A stretch of DNA of 64,000 nt from contig NC_053112.1 of NCBI RefSeq assembly GCF_010015445.1, positions 7,017,903 through 7,081,902 on the forward strand, written 5' to 3'. Numbering within the stretch: the stretch's first letter is position 1; each line of letters starts with the position of its first letter. Under the pieces are notes generated by a model. The model ran no database searches and was not told the DNA's origin. It was given only the letters and a program-made list of their open reading frames with translations. A program made the position numbers and the translations under genes. This DNA comes from Perca fluviatilis. Lineage: Eukaryota > Chordata > Actinopteri > Perciformes > Percidae. Shown piece after piece: positions 33,437-42,929 of this stretch.

Positions 33437-33892
33437 TGTTAACGATCACCAGTTGTTTTTGTCCCTTTTTTGACACTTTCTTTAAAATGTTTTGTCCCTT
33501 TTTTAGTTTTCGGACTGTTGACGCGTTCGTCCACTACCACCAGTACTGTATACGCGCCACTCAGCAACTTATTACCACTACTGTTACACTTATTTTTGGA
33601 ATTCACGGTCAAAAAAGCAGAAATTATTAATTATTTGGACGAATATTAGAGTAATGTATGTTGACAGATAATCACAGACTGGTGTGTGTCAAAGTTTTAG
33701 TCCGAATACTGTTTACAAACCGTTAAAATTTTTTTTTCAAACGCTATAAAATTGAAGAAAACACTCAAAATGTTATAAAAGTGTAGTGATCATTAATTTT
33801 CCTTGAAAAGAGCGTTTGTAGGGAACCATCCATGTTATTTTGGGGGTAATTTGGCTAAAAAGAAACCCATATTTCTGATATAGACATGTTGG
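33437..33892 (-). mobile_element. Family A MITE, copy A1 (uninterrupted)
   Basis: Reverse-oriented copy of the element at 39,718-40,811, sharing TTTGTCCCTTTTTT, CAGTACTGTATACG, GATAATCACAGACTG, AACCATCCATGTTATTTTG and CATATTTCTGATATAGACAT. It holds the empty Tc1 target (AGTAATGTATGTTGACAG) at 33651-33668. Confidence 0.75.
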
Positions 33893-34335
33893 ACAACATG
33901 AGGCATCGATGAGTGGAGAGCCTTGTGTTCAGCAGCTCGTCGAACCCTCCTTCTTGTTCTCTCTCCCTGGGCAACTTGTAAAAACTTCATCAATATGTTA
34001 ATGACTTAATCTTTAAACACTTAAAGAAACCATTAATAAACATTGATTTTGAACACTTGCCACCATTAAGCCAGTGCAAATAGCTGATGCACAAACTGCA
34101 ACGGAGGGGCAATTTGTGGAGGATTACCAACGGAAAATGGACACGCGGGAGACATTGATCGCGCTTTTCAGTGGCGACGATGAAACGAGGCTGATTGAGG
34201 ATGACTCAACCTTTCTTCTGTCGTTGAGGTCAGCGAGCTTTTTCAAAGGGAATATGCTCTCTAAAATCACGTTGTTGAAGAATCCTGTGACACAGCCAAA
34301 GTTTCCTTCTCACTGAGGCCACCCACAGTCAACAT
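33893..34335. other. Non-coding interval
   Basis: No element recognised. 34,074-34,316 is open for 80 codons on the plus strand (contains DYQRKMDTRETLIALFSGDD), with acidic, plausible composition but no homology I recognise and no splice context. Confidence 0.3.
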
Positions 34336-34336
34336 A

Positions 34337-34370
<34 letters not shown>
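34336..34370. repeat. (CA)n microsatellite
   Basis: About 17 CA units. Confidence 0.95.
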
Positions 34371-34373
<3 letters not shown>

Positions 34374-34835
34374 CTGGGCTTGGCTCGACTTGAACTTAAA
34401 CAGAAATTAAAACATAATTTTATCCCTGTGATCTGCAGAAAACACAGACACTGTGACAGAGGCAGAAACAAGAGAACCAACGCCGTCAGCCGTGTCTCGA
34501 TGAAAAATAATACTCTACAATCTCTGTGCTTCACAGGCTGGAGGCTGAAAAATAATGCACTGCAATTCACAGGAATCCCATGTATTTATTACTGAATGTA
34601 ACACGTTGACTGCTGCTGTATAAGACTGGGAAAGTACTCGTAGGGAGGAGGTCGGGGGGGGGGATGTTTGGATCCTAAAACAGAGAGCTTTGAAGCCAGA
34701 GAGCAGAGTTTGTGTCCCGGAAGAAGTTAAGAGGAGATCACGAGACGTTCACCCAGGAAACGGGTGTTCGTGTCCTGGGAGTACTTAAGGGGACCGATTG
34801 TTTTAATCCAAACCACAATCTTAACCTAACCCTAA

Positions 34836-34940
34836 AAGCATGACTCTGCAATTTGAAAAACAGACTTAAAAACCTACAAGCATGACTCTGCAATTTAAAG
34901 AAACGGATTAAAAAGCCGACAGGCACGATTATGCAATTTC
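34836..34940. repeat. Three diverged 42-bp tandem copies
   Basis: GCATGACTCTGCAATTT at 34838 and 34880, and GCACGATTATGCAATTT at 34923; period 42-43 bp. Confidence 0.75.
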
Positions 34941-35072
34941 AATGTGACAAAAATAAGTATGGGGAAATGCAGGAATGGAGAACTTCGAGTGCTCTTGCCT
35001 TTGGTTCCCCATACCAAACTGCCCAGTCGTTTGACGAAGACAGAGGGAATCATCGTGATAACTTTCACATCA

Positions 35073-35102
35073 CCTAACCCTAACCCTAACCCTAACCCTA
35101 AC
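35073..35102. repeat. Interstitial telomeric repeat (CCCTAA)5
   Basis: Thirty perfect bases of the vertebrate telomere hexamer. A nearby TTAACCTAACCCTAA at 34,820-34,834 is related. Too short to mark a fusion on its own. Confidence 0.95.
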
Positions 35103-35703
35103 TGTCAGCTTAACTGACGCTCACCTTTTGGCGGCTGAATTTAACAGCAACGACTGCTCAAACGACCGTCCCGTTCAATGTGCTCTGTACTTTGTTTGGG
35201 ACTGACAAGGCCCGAGCCCCGACAGAATTCGGCCCAACCCCCGACAAGTACATTTTGATTGACAGCTTTTTAAAAGCCCGAGCCGCTTACAGCCCGACAT
35301 TATTCAAACGTGCGCACGCACACGCAGTTCTTTTGCCTTTTGTCAAGAATGAGTCATTTATACATATTTTAACACCATTTATTCGGGACTAATGTAAGCT
35401 GTAGGCCACTTAAAAGTTGGAACAAAGAAATAAAATAAGACCTCCAGAGGCCAGCCTCCGTTTCACCTTCTCGGCATCCATTTTCACGCTAATCGACACG
35501 CATCACCTGACCCGTCGGGTCCCGTCGGGTGCAAGCAAAGATCTTCAGCTCTACTCTGTGCGCTGCTCACAGTTACCCTCATATGATCAGTCGGCCTAAC
35601 TTAACTGTGAAGCCCGCTAAACTTTGTCACATGACCGGCCGGCTGTCACGGTCATTTTTGCACGATATCATACAAATTGTTGGGCATGCATTTTCGTCAC
35701 AAT

Positions 35704-36410
35704 GACTACGTTTACAAGCTGTCAATTTTCGGGTTATGGTCGGGTTAAGGTCATTATTCGGGTTTCTGAAACATTTGGAATAACCCGTTTACATGCGTGA
35801 GCAGAGAGAGTTACTCCTACATGGAATTTGTAATCAAATGGCAATATCCCAACGTAAACGGCGACGCACGGTTAGCGTCTGGACGTAGCTTACGAATACA
35901 ATTAATACGCCTTTTCGGTCACCTTCTTATAAATCTCACTATCTCGGTACTTTCTGCCGTCAACAAAAGACATTATATTCATGGTTTTCACCACACTTTT
36001 CCTCCTCGCTCCAAAAGTGTGGTGCTGTGCTGCGTCTCGCCATGTTTACCTCTACTTCTTGTTTACTTCCGGTATACTGCGCGCAGGTTTTCTGCATTGA
36101 CATATATATATAACTATATTATTATAGTATATAATTATTATTATAACTATGTTTTCTGGCGCATACAAGAAGTTCCTCTACTCAAAAGACCGAGACTCCT
36201 TGCGAATAGAATATGCGCAGAACACAAATCAATGTTCCTTGTGATGGGGATATGCCGATACGCGTTTACATGGCCAAAATTTCGGGTTAGAAAAGGGGTA
36301 ACCCAGGTAGCATATTCTGGTTTTTGCCGGTGTTTACATGGCCGTGCGCGACCGGGTTATTGCTAATATTCCGGTTTTGAACGGGTTATTGGCTGCATGT
36401 AAACATAGTC
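35704..36410. mobile_element. Harbinger-like MITE with AAT target duplication
   Basis: Terminal inverted repeats GACTACGTTTACAAGC (left) and GCATGTAAACATAGTC (right), flanked by AAT at 35701-35703 and 36411-36413. A 3-bp target duplication fits PIF/Harbinger. Internal sub-terminal words (CGGGTTATT, TTTACATG) repeat in both arms. The 189-codon frame inside shows no transposase motifs. Confidence 0.75.
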
Positions 36411-36888
36411 AATATTGTGTTAAAACATTAGGACAGTATTACATCAACAATATCCACTATTCAGTACATCTAGCCATGCAAACACATCCTGGAATATGTA
36501 CAAAATCTGGCTGCGTGGTGAGCCAGTTGAGCTACAGTTGATAGTTTTAAACGGAAAAACTACAGTCTGCCGTCAGATCTACGCCAGTGCTGCACAGAAA
36601 AGCATCTGCTCGTGTGAGGTGTTTAATCTAATCCGCAGCCCGACAAAGAGAATCCCATGTCTGTGTATTGCCGTGAGTATTGTCTTCAGTCGCTTGTGTT
36701 TTTTTTTTATTAATAGACATTTTGGCGGAAGGCCCGGCGCTGCCAGTCACCGAGTCACAAACTAAATTCTCCTTCTTCGTTCTTTCATATTCCTGCCTCT
36801 GCTTGCACACATTCCCCCCTCCACAGGTTTGGTTTGTGCCAACACAAATGTTTTTGTTTTAGCATTTCTTTTTTCTTAAAGATCATTT
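36411..36888. other. Non-coding interval
   Basis: No gene or element ends recognised. Confidence 0.35.
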
Positions 36889-37017
36889 CTTTTGGCATTT
36901 CAGGCCTTTATTTGATAGGACAGCTTAGACATGAACTGAACCAGCAGCCGCTGCATTGAGGACTGAGCCTTTTGAATATGTTCACATGCTCTACCAGTTG
37001 AGCTACCCAGGCGCGCT
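36889..37017 (-). mobile_element. tRNA-derived SINE (antisense)
   Basis: Minus strand begins with a tRNA-like head (CGCCTGGGTAGCTCAACTGG then TAGAGCATGT: A-box region) and ends CTGTCCTATCAAATAAAGGC. It is the same type as 46,767-46,935. The B-box region is degraded here. Confidence 0.75.
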
Positions 37018-37081
37018 GGTTTTAGCATTTCTAAAGTAATCAACAAAAATTATCATAAATAAAAAGATTCAAGGAGGTATA

Positions 37082-38410
37082 TTGAAGAGCCATATGTCCG
37101 TTATCCGTATCTTACACCCGGTGCAGTTAGGCACAAAGCCCGACACAAGTTTCTTCGTTAGTGTAAGACTGACGCAGTTGTCAGTTTCCCGTCCAGCGCT
37201 CGCATCGTTTAAACAGCAAATGCACCTGCAGACATCGGTGCGCCCATGGGCGTGCTGGTCTTACAGGAAGGTGTGTTCATGTGCACTCTGGGTGTGCTGG
37301 TCTTACAGCGAGGTGTGTTCAGGTGCATTCTGGGCGTGCTGGTCTTACAGGAAGGTGTGTTCATGTGCATTCTGGGTGTGCTGGTCTTACAGGGAGGTGT
37401 GTTCAGGTGCATTCTGGGCGTGCTGGTCTTACAGGGAGGTGTGTTCAGGTGCATTCTGGGTGTGCTGGTCTTACAGGAAGGTGTGTTCAGGTGCATTCTG
37501 GGCGTGCTGGTCTTACAGGAAGGTGTGTTCATGTGCATTCTGGGTGTGCTGGTCTTACAGGGAGGTGTGTTCAGGTGCATTCTGGGCGTGCTGGTCTTAC
37601 AGGGAGGTGTGTTCAGGTGCATTCTGGGTGTGCTGGTCTTACAGGAAGGTGTGTTCAGGTGCATTCTGGGCGTGCTGGTCTTACAGGAAGGTGTGTTCAG
37701 GTGCATTCTGGGTGTGCTGGTCTTACAGGAAGGTGTGTTCAGGTGCATTCTGGGCGTGTTGGTCTTACAGGGAGGTGTGTTCAGGTGCATTCTGGGCGTG
37801 CTGGTCTTACAGGGAGGTGTGTTCAGGTGCATTCTGGGCGTATTGCTATCTTGAGGCAGCGGGAAGTGATGGCGCCATTGACCAACAAAAACTGGTCTAA
37901 AGTCAATAACGCAGCATTTCATTGTTATTTTAACAGAGCATTAGTAAAATGCGCCTTGGCTCATGGACAGCACACACACTATGCTTGTTACACACACAGG
38001 GACGCGCAGCAGCACACACACATGCAAAAGATTACCAATAAAAATATTACAATGTGAAATAGTATTATTATAGGTATGATGCTCGGGTGCTTTTACTTCA
38101 CGCACGAGCAGATCAGTTTCTTCTCCTGAAAATCTCTCCTTCCTGCTCAGAAAATCCTCCATCATAACAGCAATGCTCCAAGGTCCAAACGCGCCTGGCT
38201 TTTAAAGGGAATGGGAGATGATCTCTGATTGGTTGATTGCATGTCACGCCCAAAACACACCTCTGATTAATGAAGACACTAAGTACAACCCTTTAGAACC
38301 AGGCGCCCGGCGCACGCACCCTTAATAAACTACACGTACACGCCCTAAACGCACCTGCGCCAGGCGCTTCACGCCGTGTGCTTAGATCGTTAAAATAGGG
38401 CCCCCCCCCC
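37082..38410. mobile_element. Dispersed DNA element carrying the 42-bp minisatellite
   Basis: The left part (CTTACACCCGGTGCAGTTAG, CGCTCGCATCGTTTAAACAG) and right part (ATGCGCCTTGGCTCATGGAC, CTCTGATTGGTTGATTGCAT, CCAGGCGCTTCACGCC, GATCGTTAAAATAGGGCCC) belong to a common fish repeat whose end reads GGGCCCTATTTTAACGATC. The left terminus is not visible. The middle is the minisatellite. Confidence 0.65.
37243..37848. repeat. 42-bp minisatellite, 14 copies with higher-order structure
   Basis: Unit GTGCTGGTCTTACAGGAAGG plus TGTGTTCAGGTGCATTCTGGGC. The period is 42 (a multiple of 3) and the unit has no stop in several frames, so three forward frames and at least one reverse frame stay open for about 200 codons. 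Variants (GAA/GGA, CAG/CAT, GGC/GGT) form a four-unit (168-bp) block that is repeated: units 3-6 equal units 7-10. Confidence 0.97.
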
Positions 38411-39023
38411 GGTCTCTTCCCTCTTACTGGTAATGTTTTGCTGCTTCCTGTTGCTCTAAACGGCCTCTCCGCTGTCTTCAGAAGGCTTATTTTGTTGCTG
38501 TTGCTGTCTTCATGGCGTTTTGTTGTCCATCATCTCATTGGTTTCGATACATCTCGCCAAAGGGCTGCAGCTGAAAATTAGCCAGCTGTCTAACATCGCG
38601 GGCACATTTAACAGAAACGTTGATTTATCTAAATTGTGTAGAATCATCAGATAGTCCTTGTTCGTCTCCGGAGATTCCGCTTGCATGAACTGATCTGCAG
38701 CAAATGTTGGGATGAAATGTGTCGCACGCTGTCAGCGGTCGCGTCAGCAGCCATCGCCTCGCTCTGTGTTGCCTTGCAGCGAGGCGACTTGTTATCTCAC
38801 CCTGAGGGGGAACAGCATGTTACGTGACATTCATGAGAAATTCAGTGATGGTGAAACGGCTTTGGCTTGCTGTCTGCAGTCTTCACATAGAGTCAGTAGC
38901 CAACTGTTCACACATCGTCATCTAACCTGCTGTTCAAACTGTGGGCAGTTTTCCCAAAATCAGTGCACAGACCGGCTGCTGGAGAGATGCTCAACATCCT
39001 GAATTAGACCCACATCTTCGAGG
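38411..39023. other. Non-coding interval
   Basis: No gene recognised. The 96-codon frame at 38,712 has no signature I know. Confidence 0.35.
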
Positions 39024-39150
39024 GGTGTTTTAAGCCCCCAACAAGTCTTCCAGGCAGCGCTGCGTGGAAGGCGCTAGGGTTAAGGTTAGGTGCCTTGAAG
39101 TCGACGGTCGCAGCGCTGCCTTGAAGTCGACGATGGGGGCTTAAAACACC
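39024..39150. mobile_element. Short inverted-repeat MITE
   Basis: GGTGTTTTAAGCCCCCAAC and GATGGGGGCTTAAAACACC are terminal inverted repeats; AGGCAGCGCTGCG (left) pairs with CGCAGCGCTGCCT (right). Total 127 bp with a GTTAAGGTTAGG centre. Confidence 0.8.
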
Positions 39151-39717
39151 ATCGAGCCGAAAAGTGCTTTTGTTTGTTCAAGAAGCAACATACGACCTAT
39201 TTTTTAGCCAATGGGGGTAAGCTTCTCCTCACAACGCGAAGCCCCTATGGCGCCATTTTGATGCTAACAAGCACTCACCCCCTAAATTGTGTAGAACTAC
39301 TCACATGTCCCTCGTCTGCAGGTATTCAACGCAAAGTTGGAAGTGTGCTCTCGTTTGGAATAGCCTAGTACGAAGATATCCGTTGTTTCCAAAACTCGCT
39401 ATCTAATTTGAAAAAGCATATTGATATTATTTTTTTCCCCCCTTACATTACTTTTACTTGTATACTTTAAGTAGTTTTGAAACCAGTACTTTTACACTTT
39501 TACTTGAGTGAAAAGCTTGAGTTGATACTTCAACTTCTACAGAAGTCTTTTTAAACCCTAGTATCTATACTTCTACCTGAGTAATGAATGTGAATACTTT
39601 CGACACCTCGATATAGTTCACTATTTAATAAACACTATAGAGGGAACAGTGAGTGAATAAAAGAGGGAGGGAATGGTTTCAAACACAGCTAGTGACGCCT
39701 GAAAATCTCGATTTGGT
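39151..39717. other. Non-coding interval with dispersed-repeat remnant
   Basis: 39,440-39,610 resembles the family E type sequence (TTTTACTTGAGTGAAAAGC, ACTTCTACCTGAGTAATGAA). No gene. Confidence 0.4.
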
Positions 39718-40811
39718 TTAACCCTTGTGTTGTCCTCGGGTCAAATTTGACCCGTTATCAACATGTCTATATCAGAAATATGGGTTTCTTTTTAACCAAA
39801 TGAACACAAAATAGCATGGATGGTTCCCTACAAACACTCTTCGCAAGTACAATTAATGATCAATCTCCTTTCATTACATTTTGAGTGTTTTCTTCAATTT
39901 TATAGCATTTGAAAAAAATGTAAATTGTTTCTAAACAGTATTCGGACTAAACCTTTGACATACAACAGTCTGTGATTATCCATCAACGTACAGTACAGGC
40001 CAAAAGTTTGGACACACCTTCTCATTCAATGTGTTTCTTTTATTTTCATGACTATTTACATTGTAGATTCTCACTGAAGGCATCAAAACTATGAATGAAC
40101 ACATATGGAATTATGTACTTAACAAAAAAGTGTGAAATAACTGAAAACATGTCTTATATTTTAGATTCTTCAAAGTAGCCACCCTTTGCTTTTTTTAATA
40201 ACTCTGCAAACCCTTGGTGTTCTCTCAATGAGCTTCATGAGGTAGTCACCTGAAATGGTTTTACCTTCACAGGTGTGCTTTGTCAGGGTTCATTAGTGGA
40301 ATTATTTCCCTTATTAATAAAAAAGCAAAGGGTGGCTACTTTGAAGAATCTAAAATATAAGACATGTTTTCAGTTATTTCACACTTTTTTGTTAAGTACA
40401 TAATTCCATATGTGTTCATTCATAGTTTTGATGCCTTCAGTGAGAATCTACAATGTAAATAGTCATGAAAATAAAAAGGAAACCTATTGAATGAGAAGGT
40501 GTGTCCAAACTTTTGGCCTGTACTGTACATTACTCTAATATTAGTCCAAATAATTCATAATTTCTGCATTTTTTTTTTTTTTTACCATGAACATATAACA
40601 GTAGTGGTATTAAGTTGGTGGGTGAGTGGCACGTATACAGTACTGGTGGTAGTGGACAAAAGTGTCAACAGTGGGGGGAAAAAAGGCACAAAAACATTGA
40701 AAAAAGGGACAAAAAACCACAGACATTTTAAAGCCAACATTTATTTTTTTTGCATTTTGACCTGAGAGGACAACAAGTGCGTGGTTGGTGTGAAGACAAC
40801 ACGAGGGTTAA
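39718..40811 (+). mobile_element. Family A MITE, copy A2 (host of a nested Tc1-like MITE)
   Basis: TTAACCCTTGTGTTGTCCTC (left) and GAAGACAACACGAGGGTTAA (right) are TTAA-bounded inverted repeats. Without the 535-bp insertion and its duplicated TA it is about 557 bp. Homologues: A1 (33.4), A3 (41.3), A4 (50.9) and A5 (52.3 kb). Confidence 0.9.
39991..40525. mobile_element. Tc1/mariner-like palindromic MITE, full length
   Basis: Both ends are CAGTACAGGCCAAAAGTTTG, flanked by TA at 39989-39990 and 40526-40527. The arms are inverted copies over most of their length (AATAACTGAAAACATGTCTT, TTCAAAGTAGCCACCCTTTG and complements), with a short unpaired centre containing TGAGCTTCATGAGGTAGTCA. Non-autonomous. 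Confidence 0.93.
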
Positions 40812-41283
40812 GGTGGGTGAGCCTGGGTGGGGCTGAGAAGGGGGGTCAAACAACACTAGGATAACAAACAGCCCTACAGACACACTACTCTTTAAGCCTT
40901 AAAGCAGCTTCTCCTTATTGGAACAATGGTCCTGGACTTCTCTCCTCTTACAAGAAGCAGACATGTGTTTTGTGGAAAAGACTGTGAGTCTGAAAACACA
41001 AATAAACGTGATTATTTAAATCTAATTCGTGCAATATTTTGTGCTGATATTCAGCCTTTTAATCAAAGTATTAAAAGCCCCCCAAAAAATGAAAGTCTTA
41101 TGTGTTTCTTCTCCTGTCGGTCGGAGATGCCTCTGAAACTGCATTGAGACGTTAGCGTTATGGCAGACCAACTGTTGTCCAGACTGTTTTGTGTATCACA
41201 CTGTTCCAGATGAGGCATTTAGCTTTCAGACTTATTTTACAAATCTAATCCATGGATGTACACGGATGGAACAGGGAAATGAA
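40812..41283. other. Non-coding interval
   Basis: No gene or element ends recognised. Confidence 0.35.
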
Positions 41284-42075
41284 TCGTCCTGCTGTCCTCG
41301 GGGTCAAATTTGAGCCATTTTTAAAAAAAGTTTCCATATCAGAAATTTGTGTTTCTTTCAACCAAATTGTCAAATAAACTAACGTGTATGGTGCCATACA
41401 ACCCTCACTCTTCACAGGTAAAATAAGTGATCAGTTCACAACTTTTATTGAATTTGGGTGTTTTCATTTACTTTGATAGCATTTGGAAAAAACTAAATGA
41501 CAAAAGAACGTTGAAAAAAGCTTCAAAAACATAAAGAAAAGAAAAGAATCGCTGGAAAACAATGAACATCGATAGTGACAAAAAACCTGGCGTGAAATCG
41601 ATAAAAACGTTAAAAAAAAAAAAACACTGAAAAAAATAACAAAAAAAACATTTTAAAAAAATTCGCTGAAGAAAATCGACAAAAACGTAAAATAGTGATA
41701 AAAAAATTGACAAAAACATGTTTTTTTTAAATCGCTGAAAAAAATTCTGAAAAACGTCAAATAGTGACAACCTGGGGTAAAATCGACAAAAACATACAAC
41801 AATAAATCACAGAAAAAAATAACAAAAAACACATTTAAAAAAAAATTTGCTTAAGAAAATCGATAAAAACGTCAAATAGTGATAAAAAAAAAATCGAGAA
41901 AAACAATTTTTAAAAATCGCTGAATAAAATCCAGAAAAACAAATCGACAAAAACATCGGGAAAAGTGACAAGTGTCGAAAAAAAAGACCAACAAAAGGTT
42001 GAAAAAAAAAGGTTTTCATTTAAAATTTTGAACCAAAAAGTTACATGGTCGAAGGGAAGACAACACGAGGGTTAA
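41284..42075 (+). mobile_element. Family A MITE, copy A3
   Basis: Left CCTGCTGTCCTCGGGGTCAA, right AAGACAACACGAGGGTTAA. The interior 41,490-42,000 is expanded into an A-rich degenerate tandem of about 30-36 bp units (AAATCGACAAAAAC, TCGCTGAAAAAAAT). Confidence 0.75.
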
Positions 42076-42264
42076 CCGCCCAATCGACAGTATTACATGA
42101 AAGAAAAGAGAAAAAAAAAAACAGGAGTAAAGAAATGATTTAAGAAAAGGAATCTTAACTTAAGGTCCATTTTTTTTTTGTCAAAGTCCCCTCTGTTTTG
42201 GTTTGTCTCCTCTCCTTAAAAACTCCTGGAAACTAATCAACAGTTTTACAAAATAGCAACATTA

Positions 42265-42368
42265 GGAGCTTAGAAAGAGTCCCGCACACTCACCATTACG
42301 CAAGCAATATTCTAAATAAATTATTGCTTGCGTAATGGTCAGTGTGCGGGACTCTTCCTAAGCTCCTG
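42265..42368. repeat. Perfect-looking hairpin (about 45-bp arms)
   Basis: AGGAGCTTAGAAAGAGTCCC...CATTACGCAAGCAAT pairs with ATTGCTTGCGTAATG...GGGACTCTTCCTAAGCTCCT around a 14-nt AT loop. It is flanked by direct copies of AAGAAAGGGAATCTTAACTT-like sequence (42.14 and 42.47 kb). Likely a MITE remnant; the geometry also resembles a small-RNA precursor. Confidence 0.8.
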
Positions 42369-42929
42369 ATCTGGTCACACCCTACGCACCTGCCCGACAA
42401 AAGAGGTGTGCAAAAAGCACTAAATTGCAACATGCAAAAAAAAAAACAGGAGCAACAAATGAACATTTTAAGAAAGGGAATCTTAACTTAAGGTCTATTT
42501 TCTTGTCCACAGCAGCTTTCACCCTGACAGTCTTACTCCGTGATGGAGCAACATTTTGTTGCTGGTGTGCCCCTTAAATTCACCATATTTAAAAAATACA
42601 TATCTTTCATCTAACATAATGTTTTAATAGAATAATGTTTTTCTAATGTTTATCACATTTTTGGTTTCATGGTCCAGCCACGAGTATTTTACCAGTGAGT
42701 ATTGGTAAAGAAGTGCGGTGGGAAACAAAGCCGGGAGTTTTTTGATGGAACAAAAAAAACAGGAACGGGAAACCGGGCCAAGAGATTTAGGCCGCCCGGC
42801 TCGGAGGGCCGGTCAACTGGGCTCCTTGAACCGCGACCCCCCGAACAAACCCAAAAGCCCCTTTTATTTTTCGTGTGTGTGTGTGTGCAGAAAACAAGGC
42901 GCTGATATTTCGCGGACACTCTGGGATTT

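Noticed and set aside
35797..36366. 189-codon frame
   Set aside because: Lies wholly inside the Harbinger-like MITE and runs through its terminal repeat; no transposase or Myb-like motif visible.
37082..38057. Overlapping 202-272 codon frames on both strands
   Set aside because: All arise from the 42-bp minisatellite. No start context, no domain, and three forward frames are open at once.
42265..42368. Annotating the hairpin as a microRNA gene
   Set aside because: Arms are nearly perfect over 45 bp, and neighbouring direct repeats suggest a transposon remnant; kept only as a repeat and a finding.
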